A stretch of 64,000 nt of DNA from Dasypus novemcinctus (Eukaryota; Chordata; Mammalia; Cingulata; Dasypodidae): NCBI RefSeq assembly GCF_030445035.2, contig NC_092216.1, positions 11,409,405-11,473,404 on the forward strand, read 5' to 3'. Under the pieces are notes generated by a model. It was not told the DNA's origin. It searched no databases and worked only from the letters and a program-made list of their open reading frames with translations. Below are positions 8,756-19,263 of the stretch, in pieces. The position numbers and the translations under genes are program-made. Each line of letters opens with the position of its first letter. Within the stretch, counting starts at the first letter, position 1.

Positions 8756-11607
8756 ATAAAATTTGAAAAAAAGAAAGATATGAAAACAGAAAGCCTAAGG
8801 ACAAAATTGGAAAAGTAAGCAAGGTATTTGCAGTAATTACATTGAATATTAATGACTCGAACTTTCCAATCAAAAGACTAGATCAACAGAATAGGGAAAA
8901 AATGAGCAAACTTTAGGCTGTCTACAACAGACTCACCTCAGACATAAGGACACAACCATGTTATAAAGAAAGGTTGGAAAAAGATATTACATTCAAATAG
9001 TAACCAAGAGACTTGGAATAGTGATACTAATATAAGAAAAAAATTGATTTTAAATACAACATTGCTGTAAGGGAGAAGAAGGTCATATATTAATAAAAGG
9101 AGCGATTTACCAAGAAGAAATAAAAATAATAAATATTTATACACCTAACCTGGGTGTCCCAAAATATATAAGGCAAAAACTGTCAAAACTTAATGGAAAA
9201 ATAGATGTCTCAATAAGAATTGTTGGAGATTTCAATATACCACTCAGTATTGGATAGAACATCTGGCCAGAGGATTAATAAAGAAACAGAGAACATGAAT
9301 AATATGATAAATTAACTAGACCTAACAGATATATATCTATAGAGCATTGCACCCCAAAACAGCAGATGTACTTTTCAAGTACTCATGGATAGTTCTCCAA
9401 GATAATCCATGTGTAGGTCACAAGAAAAGTCTCAACAAATTTAAAAACATTGAAATTGTACAAAACACTTTCTCTAGTCATAGTGGAATGATGTTGGAAA
9501 TCAATAATGGATAGGAAAAAGGAAAATTCATAAGCATATAGAGATTAAACAGAATTTAAAATAATCAATGGGTCAAAGGAGAACTTGTAAGAGAATTCAC
9601 TAATATCTTGAGATAAATGAAAATGAGACCACACCATGTGAAAACTTAAGGGACACAGGAATGGCAGGAATGACAGGGGAATTTATAGCCCTCAATGCTT
9701 AAATTTAAAAAAGAAGAAAAAGCTAAAATTGAATATCTAACTGCACACCTGGAAGAACTAGGAAAAGAATAGAAATCTAATCTAAAGCTAAGCTGAAGGA
9801 AAGAAATAATAAAGATCAGAGCAGAAATAAATGAAATTGAGAACAGCAGCAACAACAACAAAAAAATAGAATGAATTAACTAAGCCAAAAGTTGTTTCTT
9901 TGAGAAAATCAACAAATCAGCAAACCCTTAGCTATACTTACAAAGATGAAAAGAGAGAAGATGCAAATAAATAAAATAAGAAATAAGAGAAGCAACATTA
10001 CCCATAGAAATAAGAGAGATCTTTTTAGTTTTTTGCCAAAAAAACAAAACAAAACAGACAAAATAGATGAAATGGACAAATTCCTAGAAACACTTGAACA
10101 ACCTAAACAGAACCCAGAAGAAATAGAAGATTTCAAAAACCAATCACAAGTAAATAGATTGAAAAAGTAATCAAAAGCCATCCAAAGATGAAAAGTGCTG
10201 GACTAGATTACTACAATTCAAAAATGACCTAATACCAATCTAGTTCAAGCACTTCCAAAACTTTGCACAGGAAAGAACACTACCGTATTCACTCAATGAA
10301 GTTAATATCTCCATAATTATATTATAAAAGAAAATCACAAATCAACATCATAGTGAATATAGATGAAAATTCCTCAAAAATACTTGCTAAAGAATCCTAA
10401 ATCACATTTAAAGAATTATATGCCATGACCAAATGGCTTTTATCCTGGTAATGCAAGGGATTTCAGCACAAGAATATCATTAGTGTAATAAACCACATTG
10501 GTAAATTAAAGAAAAAATTCATCATCCTTTCAATTGATGAAGAAAAGGCATTAGAGAAAATACAGCATCCTTTCTTGGTAGAAACACTCCAAAAAAATGG
10601 GAATAGAAAGAAACTTTCTCAATATAGTAAAGTGCATATATGAAAAACCTACAGCTAACATTGTACTCAACAGAGAAAGACGGAAAACTTTCCCTCTGAG
10701 ATCAGGAAAATAAGAGAAGAATGTCTACTTTCTCCACTATTATTCAGAGTTATGTTAGGAGCTCTAGCTAGAGCAGTTAGATTAAAGAAATAAAGGCACC
10801 CAAATAGGAAAGGAAAAATGAAACTTTCATTATTCACTGACAGTAAGATTCTATATCTAAAAAATCCTGAAAAAATCCACAACAAAGCTACTAGAATATA
10901 TATGAGTTCAGGGAAGTAGTGGGATAAAAGATAAATATGCAAAAACTCAATAGTTTTTCAATACTCTACTAATGAGCAATCTGAGGAGGAAATCAGAAAA
11001 AAATCCATTTATAAAAGGCACTAAAAGAAACCAAAGACATAAATAAATAGAAGGACATTCTGTATTATGGAGTGGAAGACTAAATATCATTAAGGTGCCA
11101 ATTCTACCAAAAGTTATTTATAGATTCAATGCAATCCCAATAAAAATCTCAACAGCAGATTGCAAAAATTGAAGAGCAAATAATTAAATTTATTTAAAAG
11201 GGGAAGGAACCCTGTATAGTGAAACATGTTAAAAAAAACAAACAAACTTGAACTCTCACTTTCTGACTTTAAAGCATATTGCTTAGCTAAGTTAGGAAAA
11301 AAAAAAAAGCAACATGGTTCTGGCATAAAGATAGATCGACCAATAAAACAGAAATGAGAACTCAGAAAAAGACCCTCATATTTAAAATTTTTGACTAGAC
11401 AAACAAAAGGTATTGAGAGAAATGAAAGCTATAACAAAGGAAAAAAAGGACCCCTATCCACACCTTATACTAAAATTAACTCAACAAGTATCAATAATAT
11501 AAATATAAAAGCTACAACCATAAAACTGCTAGAAGAAAATATAGAACATCTTTAACATCTTGTGTAGGTGATTGTTTTCTTTTTATATATGTATATTTCT
11601 CCATCTT
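8756..11607 (+). pseudogene. L1-E ORF2 relic (endonuclease and reverse transcriptase)
   Basis: Translated fragments in order resemble the L1 ORF2p N-terminal endonuclease (8820-9500), the linker (9650-10170) and the reverse transcriptase (10190-11200). Stops and frameshifts are frequent throughout. The element is the continuation of L1-E from 6292 after the L1-G and fragment insertions, and it goes on at 12245 after a SINE. Confidence 0.7.
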
Positions 11608-11620
11608 TGATTTATTTTTA

Positions 11621-12040
11621 TTTTTTTTAAAGATTTATTAATTTATTTATTTATCTCCTCTTCCCCCTCCCCCCATTTGTCTGCTCTCTGTGTCCATTCA
11701 CTGGGTGTTCTTCTGTGACCACTTCTATCCTTATCAGCAGCACCAGGAATCTGTGTTTCTTTTTGTAGCATCATCTTGTTGTGTCAGCTCTCTGTGTGTG
11801 CAGCACCATTCTTGGGCAGGCTACACTTTCTTTCACGCTGGGTGGCTTTCCTTATGGAGCACAATTCTTGTGCGTGGGGCTCCCCTATATAGGGACACCC
11901 CTGCATGGCAGGGCACTCCTTGTGTGCATCAGCACTGTGCACGGGCCAGGTCCACACAGGTCAAGGAGGCCCGGGGTTTGAACCACGGACCTCCCATATG
12001 GTAGGCAGATGCCCTATCCATTGGGTCAAGTCTGCTTCCC
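11621..12040 (-). mobile_element. Full-length DAS-SINE (about 420 bp, minus strand)
   Basis: Read on the minus strand it begins gggaagcagacttgac, has a tRNA-like head with a B box ggttcaaaccc (plus strand 11966-11990 region), and continues through a GC-rich body. It ends in an agat-aaataaataaat tail (plus strand 11621-11655). It is flanked by a 13-bp TSD with one mismatch: tgatttattttta at 11608-11620 and tgacttattttta at 12041-12053. This family is the main reason for assigning the window to an armadillo. Confidence 0.9.
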
Positions 12041-12053
12041 TGACTTATTTTTA

Positions 12054-12244
12054 AACAAATCAATTTTATTGATACATATTAATAAAGCATACAATTCCTC
12101 CAAAGTGAACAACCAAGGGTATTTAGTATAAACACTTAGTTGTGCACTCATTGCTTCAACAATTATTAGAGCATTTTATTATTTCAATAATAATAATAAA
12201 CACAAGAAAATTTGCCTCTCAAACTCTCTATGCTTCCCTTGGTA
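12054..12244. other. AT-rich segment, not assigned
   Basis: About 190 bp beginning aacaaatcaattttattgatac. It separates two parts of L1-E ORF2 and is not part of the ORF2 alignments seen elsewhere in the window. A related string occurs near 59546-59600, suggesting an interspersed repeat that I cannot name. Confidence 0.35.
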
Positions 12245-13040
12245 GTGTCTTAAATCTTACACCCAAAGCAACAGCAATAAAAGAAAAAGCAGATAAGTTA
12301 GACCTCCTGAGAATTAAATTTTTGTCTTCAACAAATGTTCTTTTTGTTAAGAAAGTCAAAAGACATCTTGCTGACTGGAAGAAAATATTTGGAAACTATT
12401 TATCTGATTATACAAAGAGATCACATACAACTCAAAGGTAAAAACTCAAGAAAATCAGTTTAAAAATGGGCAAAATAATGAACAGATATTTTATATTTTT
12501 CCAAAGAGGAACTATAAATAACTAAAATGCATGTGTAAAAATATTCAACATGACTAGATTCTAGGGGAAAAAAAAAACAGATCAAAACTACAATGACTTT
12601 CCATTTTACACTTTATAGAATAATTAAAAACAGAAAACTAAAAGTGCAGGACAGAATGTGGAGAAATAGGAACACTCTATTCCTTAGTAAGAATGTAGAA
12701 TGGTACAGGCTCTAGAAGACATTCTGGCATTATCTCAAGAATTTAACATAGAACTGCCATATGACCCAATCACCTATTATTTGGAATGTATTCAGAACTA
12801 CTGAAATCAAGGACATGAATTGACATTTGCATACTGACATTCATAGAAGCAGTATTCACATTGCTAAAATATGGAACCAGTTCAACTGTCAATTAACTGA
12901 TGAATAGATAAACAAAAATGTAGTATATATATACATATCTATATACACACACAGTGGGATTCTAGCCAGCTATATGAAGAAGAAATGAAATTGGGATTCA
13001 TATGACGACCTGGATGAATGATGACATTTTTGAAAAAGCA
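12245..13040 (+). pseudogene. L1-E ORF2 relic, C-terminal part
   Basis: Matches the ORF2 C-terminal region (compare L1-B 23260-24010), including a decayed equivalent of the segment before the stop (around 12700-13020). It is interrupted at about 13040 by a SINE and resumes at about 13734 with the L1 sequence ataaaataagccagacac. Confidence 0.65.
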
Positions 13041-13044
13041 TTTA

Positions 13045-13733
13045 TGGTTTTTTTTTTAACTTTTAATGAAGTAACCAATATTTGGCACAAAGTTTCTCAT
13101 ATTTTTTCTTCCCCTCCCCCTGTCTATCCCCTTCCCCTGCCATGCTGTTTTTGCTGTGTCCATTTGCTGTGTGATCTTCTGCATCTATTTCTCTTTTGTC
13201 TCCTTGTCTTTCTCCTCTAGGATTCACCAGGATTCAACCCTGGGGACCTGTGATTTGGAGAGAGTTTCCCTGTCACCTGCACCACCTCAGTTCTTGGTCT
13301 CTGCTGTGCTTCACCTTGACTCTCCCCTTCATCTCTCTCACTGCATCATCAGCTTACTGCATGACTCACTTGCACAGCACTGGCTCACCACGGGTGCTCA
13401 ACTTGTTGGGCTGGCACTTGGCTCACCACGTTGGCATCACTCAAGCACTCAGCTCTCTGTGCAGGCACTGGTTCATTGCTTGGCCACTGACTCACCATGT
13501 GAGCACTCACTTAGTCACTCAGCTCACCACATGGACACTGGGCTTGCCATGTGGGCACCCATGTGGGCACTAGGCTCACAAACCAGCACTTGGCTCACCA
13601 CATGGACACTTAGTTTGCCACACAGGCACTGGCTCACACATGCAGATGCTTTCTCTTCTTTTCACTGGGAGATCCCAGGGATGGAAACCAGGTCTTCCCA
13701 TATGGCCTTAACACTTGAGCCACATCCACCTCC
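13045..13733 (-). mobile_element. DAS-SINE variant with an internal minisatellite
   Basis: On the minus strand it starts tgggaggtggatgtggctcaag, with a tRNA-like head including an A box and a gtttccatccc B-box-like motif (plus strand 13660-13735). It ends in a SINE body like that of the other DAS elements (plus strand 13045-13250: ctgtgtccatttgctgtgtg). Between these, 13330-13630 is a tandem array of about 28-30-bp units of the type ggctcaccacatgggcact. The open frame across it (13156-13800) is a by-product of the repeat. Confidence 0.75.
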
Positions 13734-14771
13734 CAAGGATATCCTCTTGAATAAAATAAGCCAGACACAAATATTGCATGGGCTCATTACTATGAACTAA
13801 AATGAGGTAATGCTCTGAGAGTCATTCTCTCAGAGGTAAACCCTAGACTTTATGTTACTAGGAAACAGAAGAGAGTTATAAATGGGAGCTGATGCTTAAT
13901 GTATTTAGCATTATTAATTAGTTGTAAAAGTGTAGAAATGAATAGAATTCAGACTAACCCATTATAATGAATATAACACATGATTGTGGCTGAAATGGGT
14001 AGTCTGTGGACAAATAAATGTCAATGAAAGGAAACTAAAGAATTATCTAGGGAATGTATAACAGTGATTTTGGTTTTGGATGCAGTTTGTGGTTAATAGT
14101 AAAAATATAAAAATTTCACAGTGTTAAGAGTATGGTGATACATGGGAAAATTACAAGTAATGTAACATTTGAATGATAGTTAAGAGTAATATTGGAATAT
14201 TTTGAGGTAATGGGAAGAAGATATATTTTCAATATTAAGGGACAACAATAGGAGGTATCAAGGAATACCTTGATATCCAAGGAGTTTTCCTTTGGAGTAA
14301 TGAAAACATTCTAAAATTTACTGAAGTAAGGTCATCACAACTATATGATGGAAATGAAAGCCACTGAGTATATACTCTGAATGATTGTACAAAGCATGAG
14401 ATTGAATAACAAAATGAATCCAGTGGTAGAAGATGGACTGTGAATAACAGAATGAATAAGAGAATGTTTTCTCCCAAATGATAGCAAACATATAGTATTA
14501 ATATAGGGTGTTAGTAATTGCATGTGTTGGGGAGAAAATAATACCAATTGTAAGATATTGGTTATAGTTAGTAGTAATGTTTTGACAATGCTCTTTCATT
14601 GTTCGTAACAAATACTCCACAACAATGCAAGGTGTTGGTGTTGGAGAGATGTATGGAAGCCCTTTATGATGATGTACATATTTGTTTTCCAAATTCACAA
14701 AGTTAATATATATTTATTGTTTAAGTATGTTTGTGTATGAATGATATATTTCAGTAAAATTTTATTTTAAA
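13734..14771 (+). mobile_element. L1-E ORF2 end and 3'UTR
   Basis: Starts with the ORF2 terminus (ataaaataagccagacac) and continues through an AT-rich 3'UTR to an A-rich end just before the right TSD copy at 14772-14783. No ORF of interest. Confidence 0.65.
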
Positions 14772-14783
14772 AATGAAAGATCA
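14772..14783. repeat. 12-bp TSD of L1-E, right copy
   Basis: aatgaaagatca, identical to 4542-4553. The duplicated block resumes directly after it. Confidence 0.75.
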
Positions 14784-15042
14784 AGGTTTCTTTTTTCTAT
14801 TTGGAGATGTGAGATATTCTATCGATTTGAAAGGTTAACCTTTCTAAAGAGATATAGATTTGGCATGAAGTTTACAAAAGGATGCCAATGTGGAGTGCCA
14901 GAAATCTGTTGACTTTTATTAAGGAAAATTATTTGGGATAAAAGCTTACGGTACTAAGGTTCGAAGTGAGTTTGAACTGAGGCAACATCAGATATGCCTT
15001 CTCACCACAATAAGCTGCTGCTTATCCTGGTGTGCTGCCACA
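14784..15042. repeat. Duplicated block copy 2 (right part) and an unassigned repeat
   Basis: 14784-14890 matches about 565-640 of the first copy (ctatttggagatgtg and following). 14898-15042 begins gccagaaatctgttgactttta and resembles 43640-43740, which reads ccagaaattagtaggtttttataa; this is an interspersed repeat I cannot name. L1-H begins at its right edge. Confidence 0.45.
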
Positions 15043-15318
15043 TGGTTAAAAAAATGGTGCAGTTACTATGGAGCAGTTTGGAAGTTTCTCAGAAAGCTAA
15101 GTATAGAATTACCATATGACCCAGAAACCCCTCTACTAGGTATATACTCAAAATAATACAGAGCAGTGACCAAAGCAGATATTGCATACAGATGTTCATA
15201 GCAGCATATACCCAATTGCCAAAATATGGAAGAAACGAAAGTGCCAATTAACTGACTAGTGGATAAACAGAATGTGACATTTATATAAAAGGAATATAAA
15301 GGAATTAAAAGGAATTGT
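15043..15318 (+). mobile_element. L1-H, left part (ORF2 C-terminus)
   Basis: An old L1 ORF2 3' end (tggtgcagttactatgg through ggataaacagaatgtgaca). It stops at the TSD aaaaggaattgt (15307-15318) and resumes exactly at 36849 with gtcctcatacatgcagtaac, the expected next ORF2 codons. The reconnection over 21.5 kb is strong evidence for a single insertion point. Confidence 0.85.
15307..15318. repeat. 12-bp TSD of L1-A, left copy
   Basis: aaaaggaattgt here and at 36837-36848. The left context is ggaatt followed by aaaagg, a perfect TT/AAAA L1 endonuclease site. Confidence 0.9.
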
Positions 15319-15331
15319 CAGAGAGGTGGGG

Positions 15332-15339
15332 CAAGATGG
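15332..15339 (+). promoter_or_regulatory. YY1-like site at the L1-A 5' end
   Basis: CAAGATGG, beginning 14 bp from the element start. In human L1 a YY1 site at nearly the same place fixes the transcription start. The function here is inferred from position and motif. Confidence 0.6.
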
Positions 15340-17158
15340 TGTCTGAGTGAGGGCACCTTATAGTCTCTCCTGCAAAGAAGCGACTGGGCAGCGTTGAAAA
15401 TTCTTCAGGACCAGGCTGTTTCAGGATTTTGCAGGGCAGGAGGTGTCTGGACATCGATTTGGTGGAATGGTGACAGAGAAGATTCGTGCAAAAGGTATAA
15501 TTGAGGCTCTCTTACACGGAGTTAGGGGCTGCACACAGGACGCTCCCCCCCCTTGGGCGGGCGGCATGGCAGTGGTAATTCCTGGAGGCTCTGCGGTGCT
15601 GAGGAATTCATAAGCTCTAAGCGGGCTATTCAGGGGCTTACAGGGCAGGAGGTCTTTGGAAACTGATTCGGGGAGACAGAGACGGAGTTTATGCGAGGCG
15701 TGGAATTTTGGATTTCTGTTACGAATATTAGCACTTCTGGCTAGAGCCCTACCCCCTAGACCTGGCCGCCAATCTGCAGTGGTCCTTAAATTGATCGCAA
15801 TAAAGAGGCGACACCAGTAGGCTGTTTCGGGGGCTTGCAGGGAGGGAGGTGGCTAGAAGCCGATTAGGAGAAACAGACTGAAGAATCTTTTGGGAGGTGG
15901 GAAATTTTGGATTTCTGACACAAAGTTCAGAGCTTCCAGCTAGAGCTCCACCCCCTAGGCCTGCCTGCCGATCTGCAGCAGTCCTTAAATTGGATGCCAT
16001 AAAGAGGCGCCCCCAGGTGGCTGTTTCAGGGGCTTGCAGGGAGGGAGGTGCCCTGAAGTCGAATTGGTGACACGGTGACAGAAGAGACTTTTGTGAGAGG
16101 GGGAATTTTGGGTTTCTGACACAGAGGTCAGAGTTTGCAGATGTGACCCCCTTATAGGGCTGGCACCCAGCTGCAGGGATCCCTGAAGGCTGTGATGCAC
16201 TGCGGTGCTCCCAGGCTCCCTGTTAACCAGATTTGAGGTTGCCAGGTCTGTGTCCCCTAAACCCTGGTAGCCCACACCCCAGAGACGCACACCTCTATAG
16301 CCTGCAATATCACAGATTTCATATCCCTGAATCCACCATGCCCTGAGATCCATCTGACATCCTTGATTGTCCTAGCCCTCAACAGTTGTGGTTAGTTTTG
16401 GTTTGTTTGTTTGTTTTTTGTTTTCTCTTTCCTTTTTCTCTTTTTCCTTTTTTTTTTTTTTCTTTTTTATTGTCCTGGTTGCTAATATTGCATTATCACC
16501 TAGTCTTTTCTTCTCTCTTTTTTTTCTTTTCCCTCTTTTTCTTCATATTTTATTTTATCTTAATTATAGAATAGGTGCTTCAGGGAACATCTCTCATTTG
16601 CTGGATTTCCTCATCCTCTGTTGCCTCATTTCTGTGTGAATTCATTTTGGTCACCTACACTGACCCCTTTCCTCCACATCTTGATATCCTCCATCATCTA
16701 CTGTCTCTCCTATACACCACCTCCCTTTTTTAATCCCCAAATTGTCTAACTTTTAATTTCTAACACCTTTGTTGTATTTTCTGTCTTTTATCCACTCTCG
16801 ATACTATTGTCTTTCTTTTCTCTTTCCCTCCCTCATGAAAACACTGGCTTTTTAATTCATACTATATTCCTCCCATATTCAGTCGGCTACCTCATTATAG
16901 GTACTCTATTACTGCTATAACTCTACACAACTTACATGAGTCTAATACCCATTCTCCCAGATCTCATATTGTTGCTCTGGTAAAGTTTATCACCAATACT
17001 ACCTTACACATTTTCCTTTTTTACACATTTGCCTATCCCTGGCCCTAATATTTTCCTTCAAAGTAAACTCAGCAACCAACAAGAAATTAGAATAAGAAGA
17101 ACAAAGTGACAAAGAGAAGATATAACACTTATGCAAAAACAAGAGCTAATTAATCCCC

Positions 17159-17168
17159 AAGACTAGAC
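17159..17168. repeat. 10-bp TSD of L1-B, left copy
   Basis: aagactagac, repeated at 26891-26900. In the uninterrupted L1-B the corresponding sequence at 19213-19222 reads straight on into aaagaagctaag, and the same aaagaagctaag follows the right TSD copy at 26901. This shows where L1-A was cut. Confidence 0.9.
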
Positions 17169-17860
17169 TAGAGGAGGGAGGGGGCAAGATGGTGGCTGAG
17201 TGAGCTTGCCTGGTAATGTCTCTGCAGGGGGCGGCTGGGCAGCTTTGAAGGCTCTTTGGGACCGCGCTGTTTCAGGGATTTTTGCTGGTTGGAAGGTGTC
17301 TGGACGTCAATTTGGTGGGAAGGTAACAGAGAGGATACATCTATAATATATAAACGGAGGTCCCAGCTGGGCGTGGAAAGTTCCCTCCTTGGGTGGGCGG
17401 AGCCGTGGTATCGGGCGCTGCTGCATCTTGGGGAGCCACCCGGCCAGGGTTTTTTTTTTTTTTCCTTTTTCTGGAGGCTCTGCGGTGCTGAGGAATTCGT
17501 GGATACTGGGCCGGCTGGTGAGGGGTTGATGGGACAAGACTCCTTTGCAGATTGATTTGGGGAGACAGATGGTGTTTTGTTGTGAAGCGGGGGACATTTT
17601 GGTTGCGGACAGGGGTGGTAGCGCTTCCGCCTGGAGCCCCATCCCCACAGGTCAGGCTGCTGATCTGCAATGGAATTGGATTTTTGGCAATAAGGGGACA
17701 CAATTGGGAGACTGTTGTAGGGTGCAGTGAGGGAGGGGGACACGTCTGGAAGCTGATTGGGGAATATTTTGTGAAGTTTGGGATTTCCGGTCTTGGAGTC
17801 TGTTTTCGGCGTTTCCAGTTGAAGCCCAGCCCACCCGGCGGGGCTTGGGATCTGGGTCAT
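17168..17860 (-). CDS. Antisense ORF in the L1-B 5'UTR (230 codons), function unknown
   Basis: An ATG-initiated minus-strand frame begins at 17860 and stays open across three 5'UTR monomers, stopping near the L1 start. The product would be rich in proline, serine and lysine, with a repeated NPK...SP-type motif reflecting the monomers. Related but broken antisense frames occur in the L1-A 5'UTR (15749-16000, 83 codons; 15985-16353, 122 codons). Primate L1 has a short antisense 5'UTR frame called ORF0, but I see no sequence relation to it. It may simply be a GC-rich chance frame; treat as hypothetical. Confidence 0.25.
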   Translation of the reverse strand: MTQIPSPAGWAGLQLETPKTDSKTGNPKLHKIFPNQLPDVSPSLTAPYNSLPIVSPYCQKSNSIADQQPDLWGWGSRRKRYHPCPQPKCPPLHNKTPSVSPNQSAKESCPINPSPAGPVSTNSSAPQSLQKKEKKKKPWPGGSPRCSSARYHGSAHPRRELSTPSWDLRLYIIDVSSLLPSHQIDVQTPSNQQKSLKQRGPKEPSKLPSRPLQRHYQASSLSHHLAPSLL

Positions 17861-19263
17861 TGAACTGGCTGTGGTGTAGAGGCGCCCTCAAGTGGCCATT
17901 TTGTGGGAGCATAGGGAGGGAGCTGTCCAAAGGCTGAAACCCTGAGGAGTAGGTGAATTGCAGGGATCAGACATTTAATGTAGAGTTTGCGGACCTGGCT
18001 TCCCCCACGGGGCTGGCACCCAGCTACGGGGATCCCTGAGGGCTGTGTTGCACTGTGGGGCTCCTAAGCTTCCTGTGGACCAGATTTGAGGTTGCCAGGT
18101 CTGGGTCCCCTGGACTCTGGCGGTCCACACCCCAGACTCACACCTCTTGAGTCTTCAGTGTCTCAGACTTTCCACCCCTGAATCCATCACGCCCTGGAGT
18201 CTACCTGGGGTCCTTGAGTGCCCTGGACCTTAACGTTTGCATTTTATCTTTATTGGTCCATATTGTTTTGTTTTTATTTTCACTTTATCTTATTTTTTAC
18301 TCTTTTTGATGCCCTGATTGCTAATATTGCATTATCCCCTAGTCTTTTCTCCTACCGTGTCCCCCAAAGTCCTTTTTTTAATACAGTTATTTAGGGGTTA
18401 TTTTCGTTGTTGTTTTAGATAGTGTTGCAATTATGACACGTGTATACCTGTATCTCTCTTCCTCCTATCTGTTCCCCACCGTTTGCCCATCCTCTTTTTC
18501 TTTCTTCCTTTCTTCCTGTCTTTCTTTTTTTCTTTATTATAATTAGTTTTTCTTTTTCGGTTTTCTCTTTCCCTCTTGTCCCTCATTTTCCACTTATTTT
18601 ATTTTAATTCAAGTATACAATAGGTGCTACAGGGAACACCTCACATTTGCTGGGTTTTCCCATCCTCCACTGCCTCATTTCTGTGTGAACTGATTTAGGC
18701 TACCTACACTATCCCCCTTCCCCTGCATCTTGATATCCACTATCATCTACTGTCTCTCCTATATTCCACCCCCCACCTCCCATTCTTTGATCCACAAAGT
18801 GTCTAACTCTTAATTTCTAATACCTTTGTTCTGTTTTCTGTCTGGTATCCACTCTTGAAACTATTACCTTTCTTTTCTTTTTCCCTCTCTCATGAAAACA
18901 ATAGCTTTGTAGTTCATACCATATTCCTCCCATATTCAGTCATCTACCTCATAAAAGGTACTCTACCTACAGCTATAACTCTACACAATCTACATGAATC
19001 TAACCTCCATCATCCCAGATCTCATATTCTTGCTTTGTTAACATATATCACCAATACTATTCTACACTTTTTCCTTGCTTACACAATTGCCTTTCCCTGG
19101 CACTAATACTTTCCTTTAAAGTGAACTTAACCAGCAACAAGAAATTAGAATAAGAAGAACAAAGTGACAAAAAGAAGATATAACACACAAAAATAACAGC
19201 TAATTAATCTCCAAGACTAGACAAAGAAGCTAAGGAACTGATTAAACCCATCAAGATAAAAGG
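17169..19263 (+). mobile_element. L1-B 5'UTR with monomers
   Basis: The 2.1-kb 5'UTR of a full-length L1. A CAAGATGG YY1-like site lies at 17185-17192. Diverged about 200-bp units begin near 17270, 17505, 17700 and 17893, then a pyrimidine-rich part and the A-rich leader to ORF1. On the minus strand a 230-codon ATG-initiated frame (17168-17860) runs antisense through the monomers. Confidence 0.88.
17185..17192 (+). promoter_or_regulatory. YY1-like site at the L1-B 5' end
   Basis: CAAGATGG, beginning 17 bp from the element start, as in L1-A. Because L1-B sits inside L1-A, two L1 promoter regions lie in tandem within 4 kb. Confidence 0.6.

Larger units (their letters stand above)
15319..17168 (+). 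mobile_element. L1-A 5'UTR with tandem about 200-bp monomers
   Basis: The element starts right after the TSD. A YY1-type CAAGATGG lies at 15332-15339, at +14 of the element as in other mammalian L1 promoters. Repeated units begin near 15423, 15634, 15831 and 16029 (each with a gggcttgcag-like start and ggaattttgg in the middle), spaced 197-211 bp apart. A T-rich, pyrimidine-rich part follows (16380-17060), then aagagctaattaatcc just upstream of where ORF1 should start. L1-B is inserted at 17168; L1-A continues at 26901. Confidence 0.85.

Noticed and set aside
13330..13630. CRISPR-like regular repeats
   Set aside because: Imperfect short tandem repeats without unique spacers in a mammalian SINE; no cas genes in a vertebrate genome.
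13156..13800. 214-codon open frame
   Set aside because: Covers the SINE and its minisatellite, where the repeat unit lacks stops; no coding signature.
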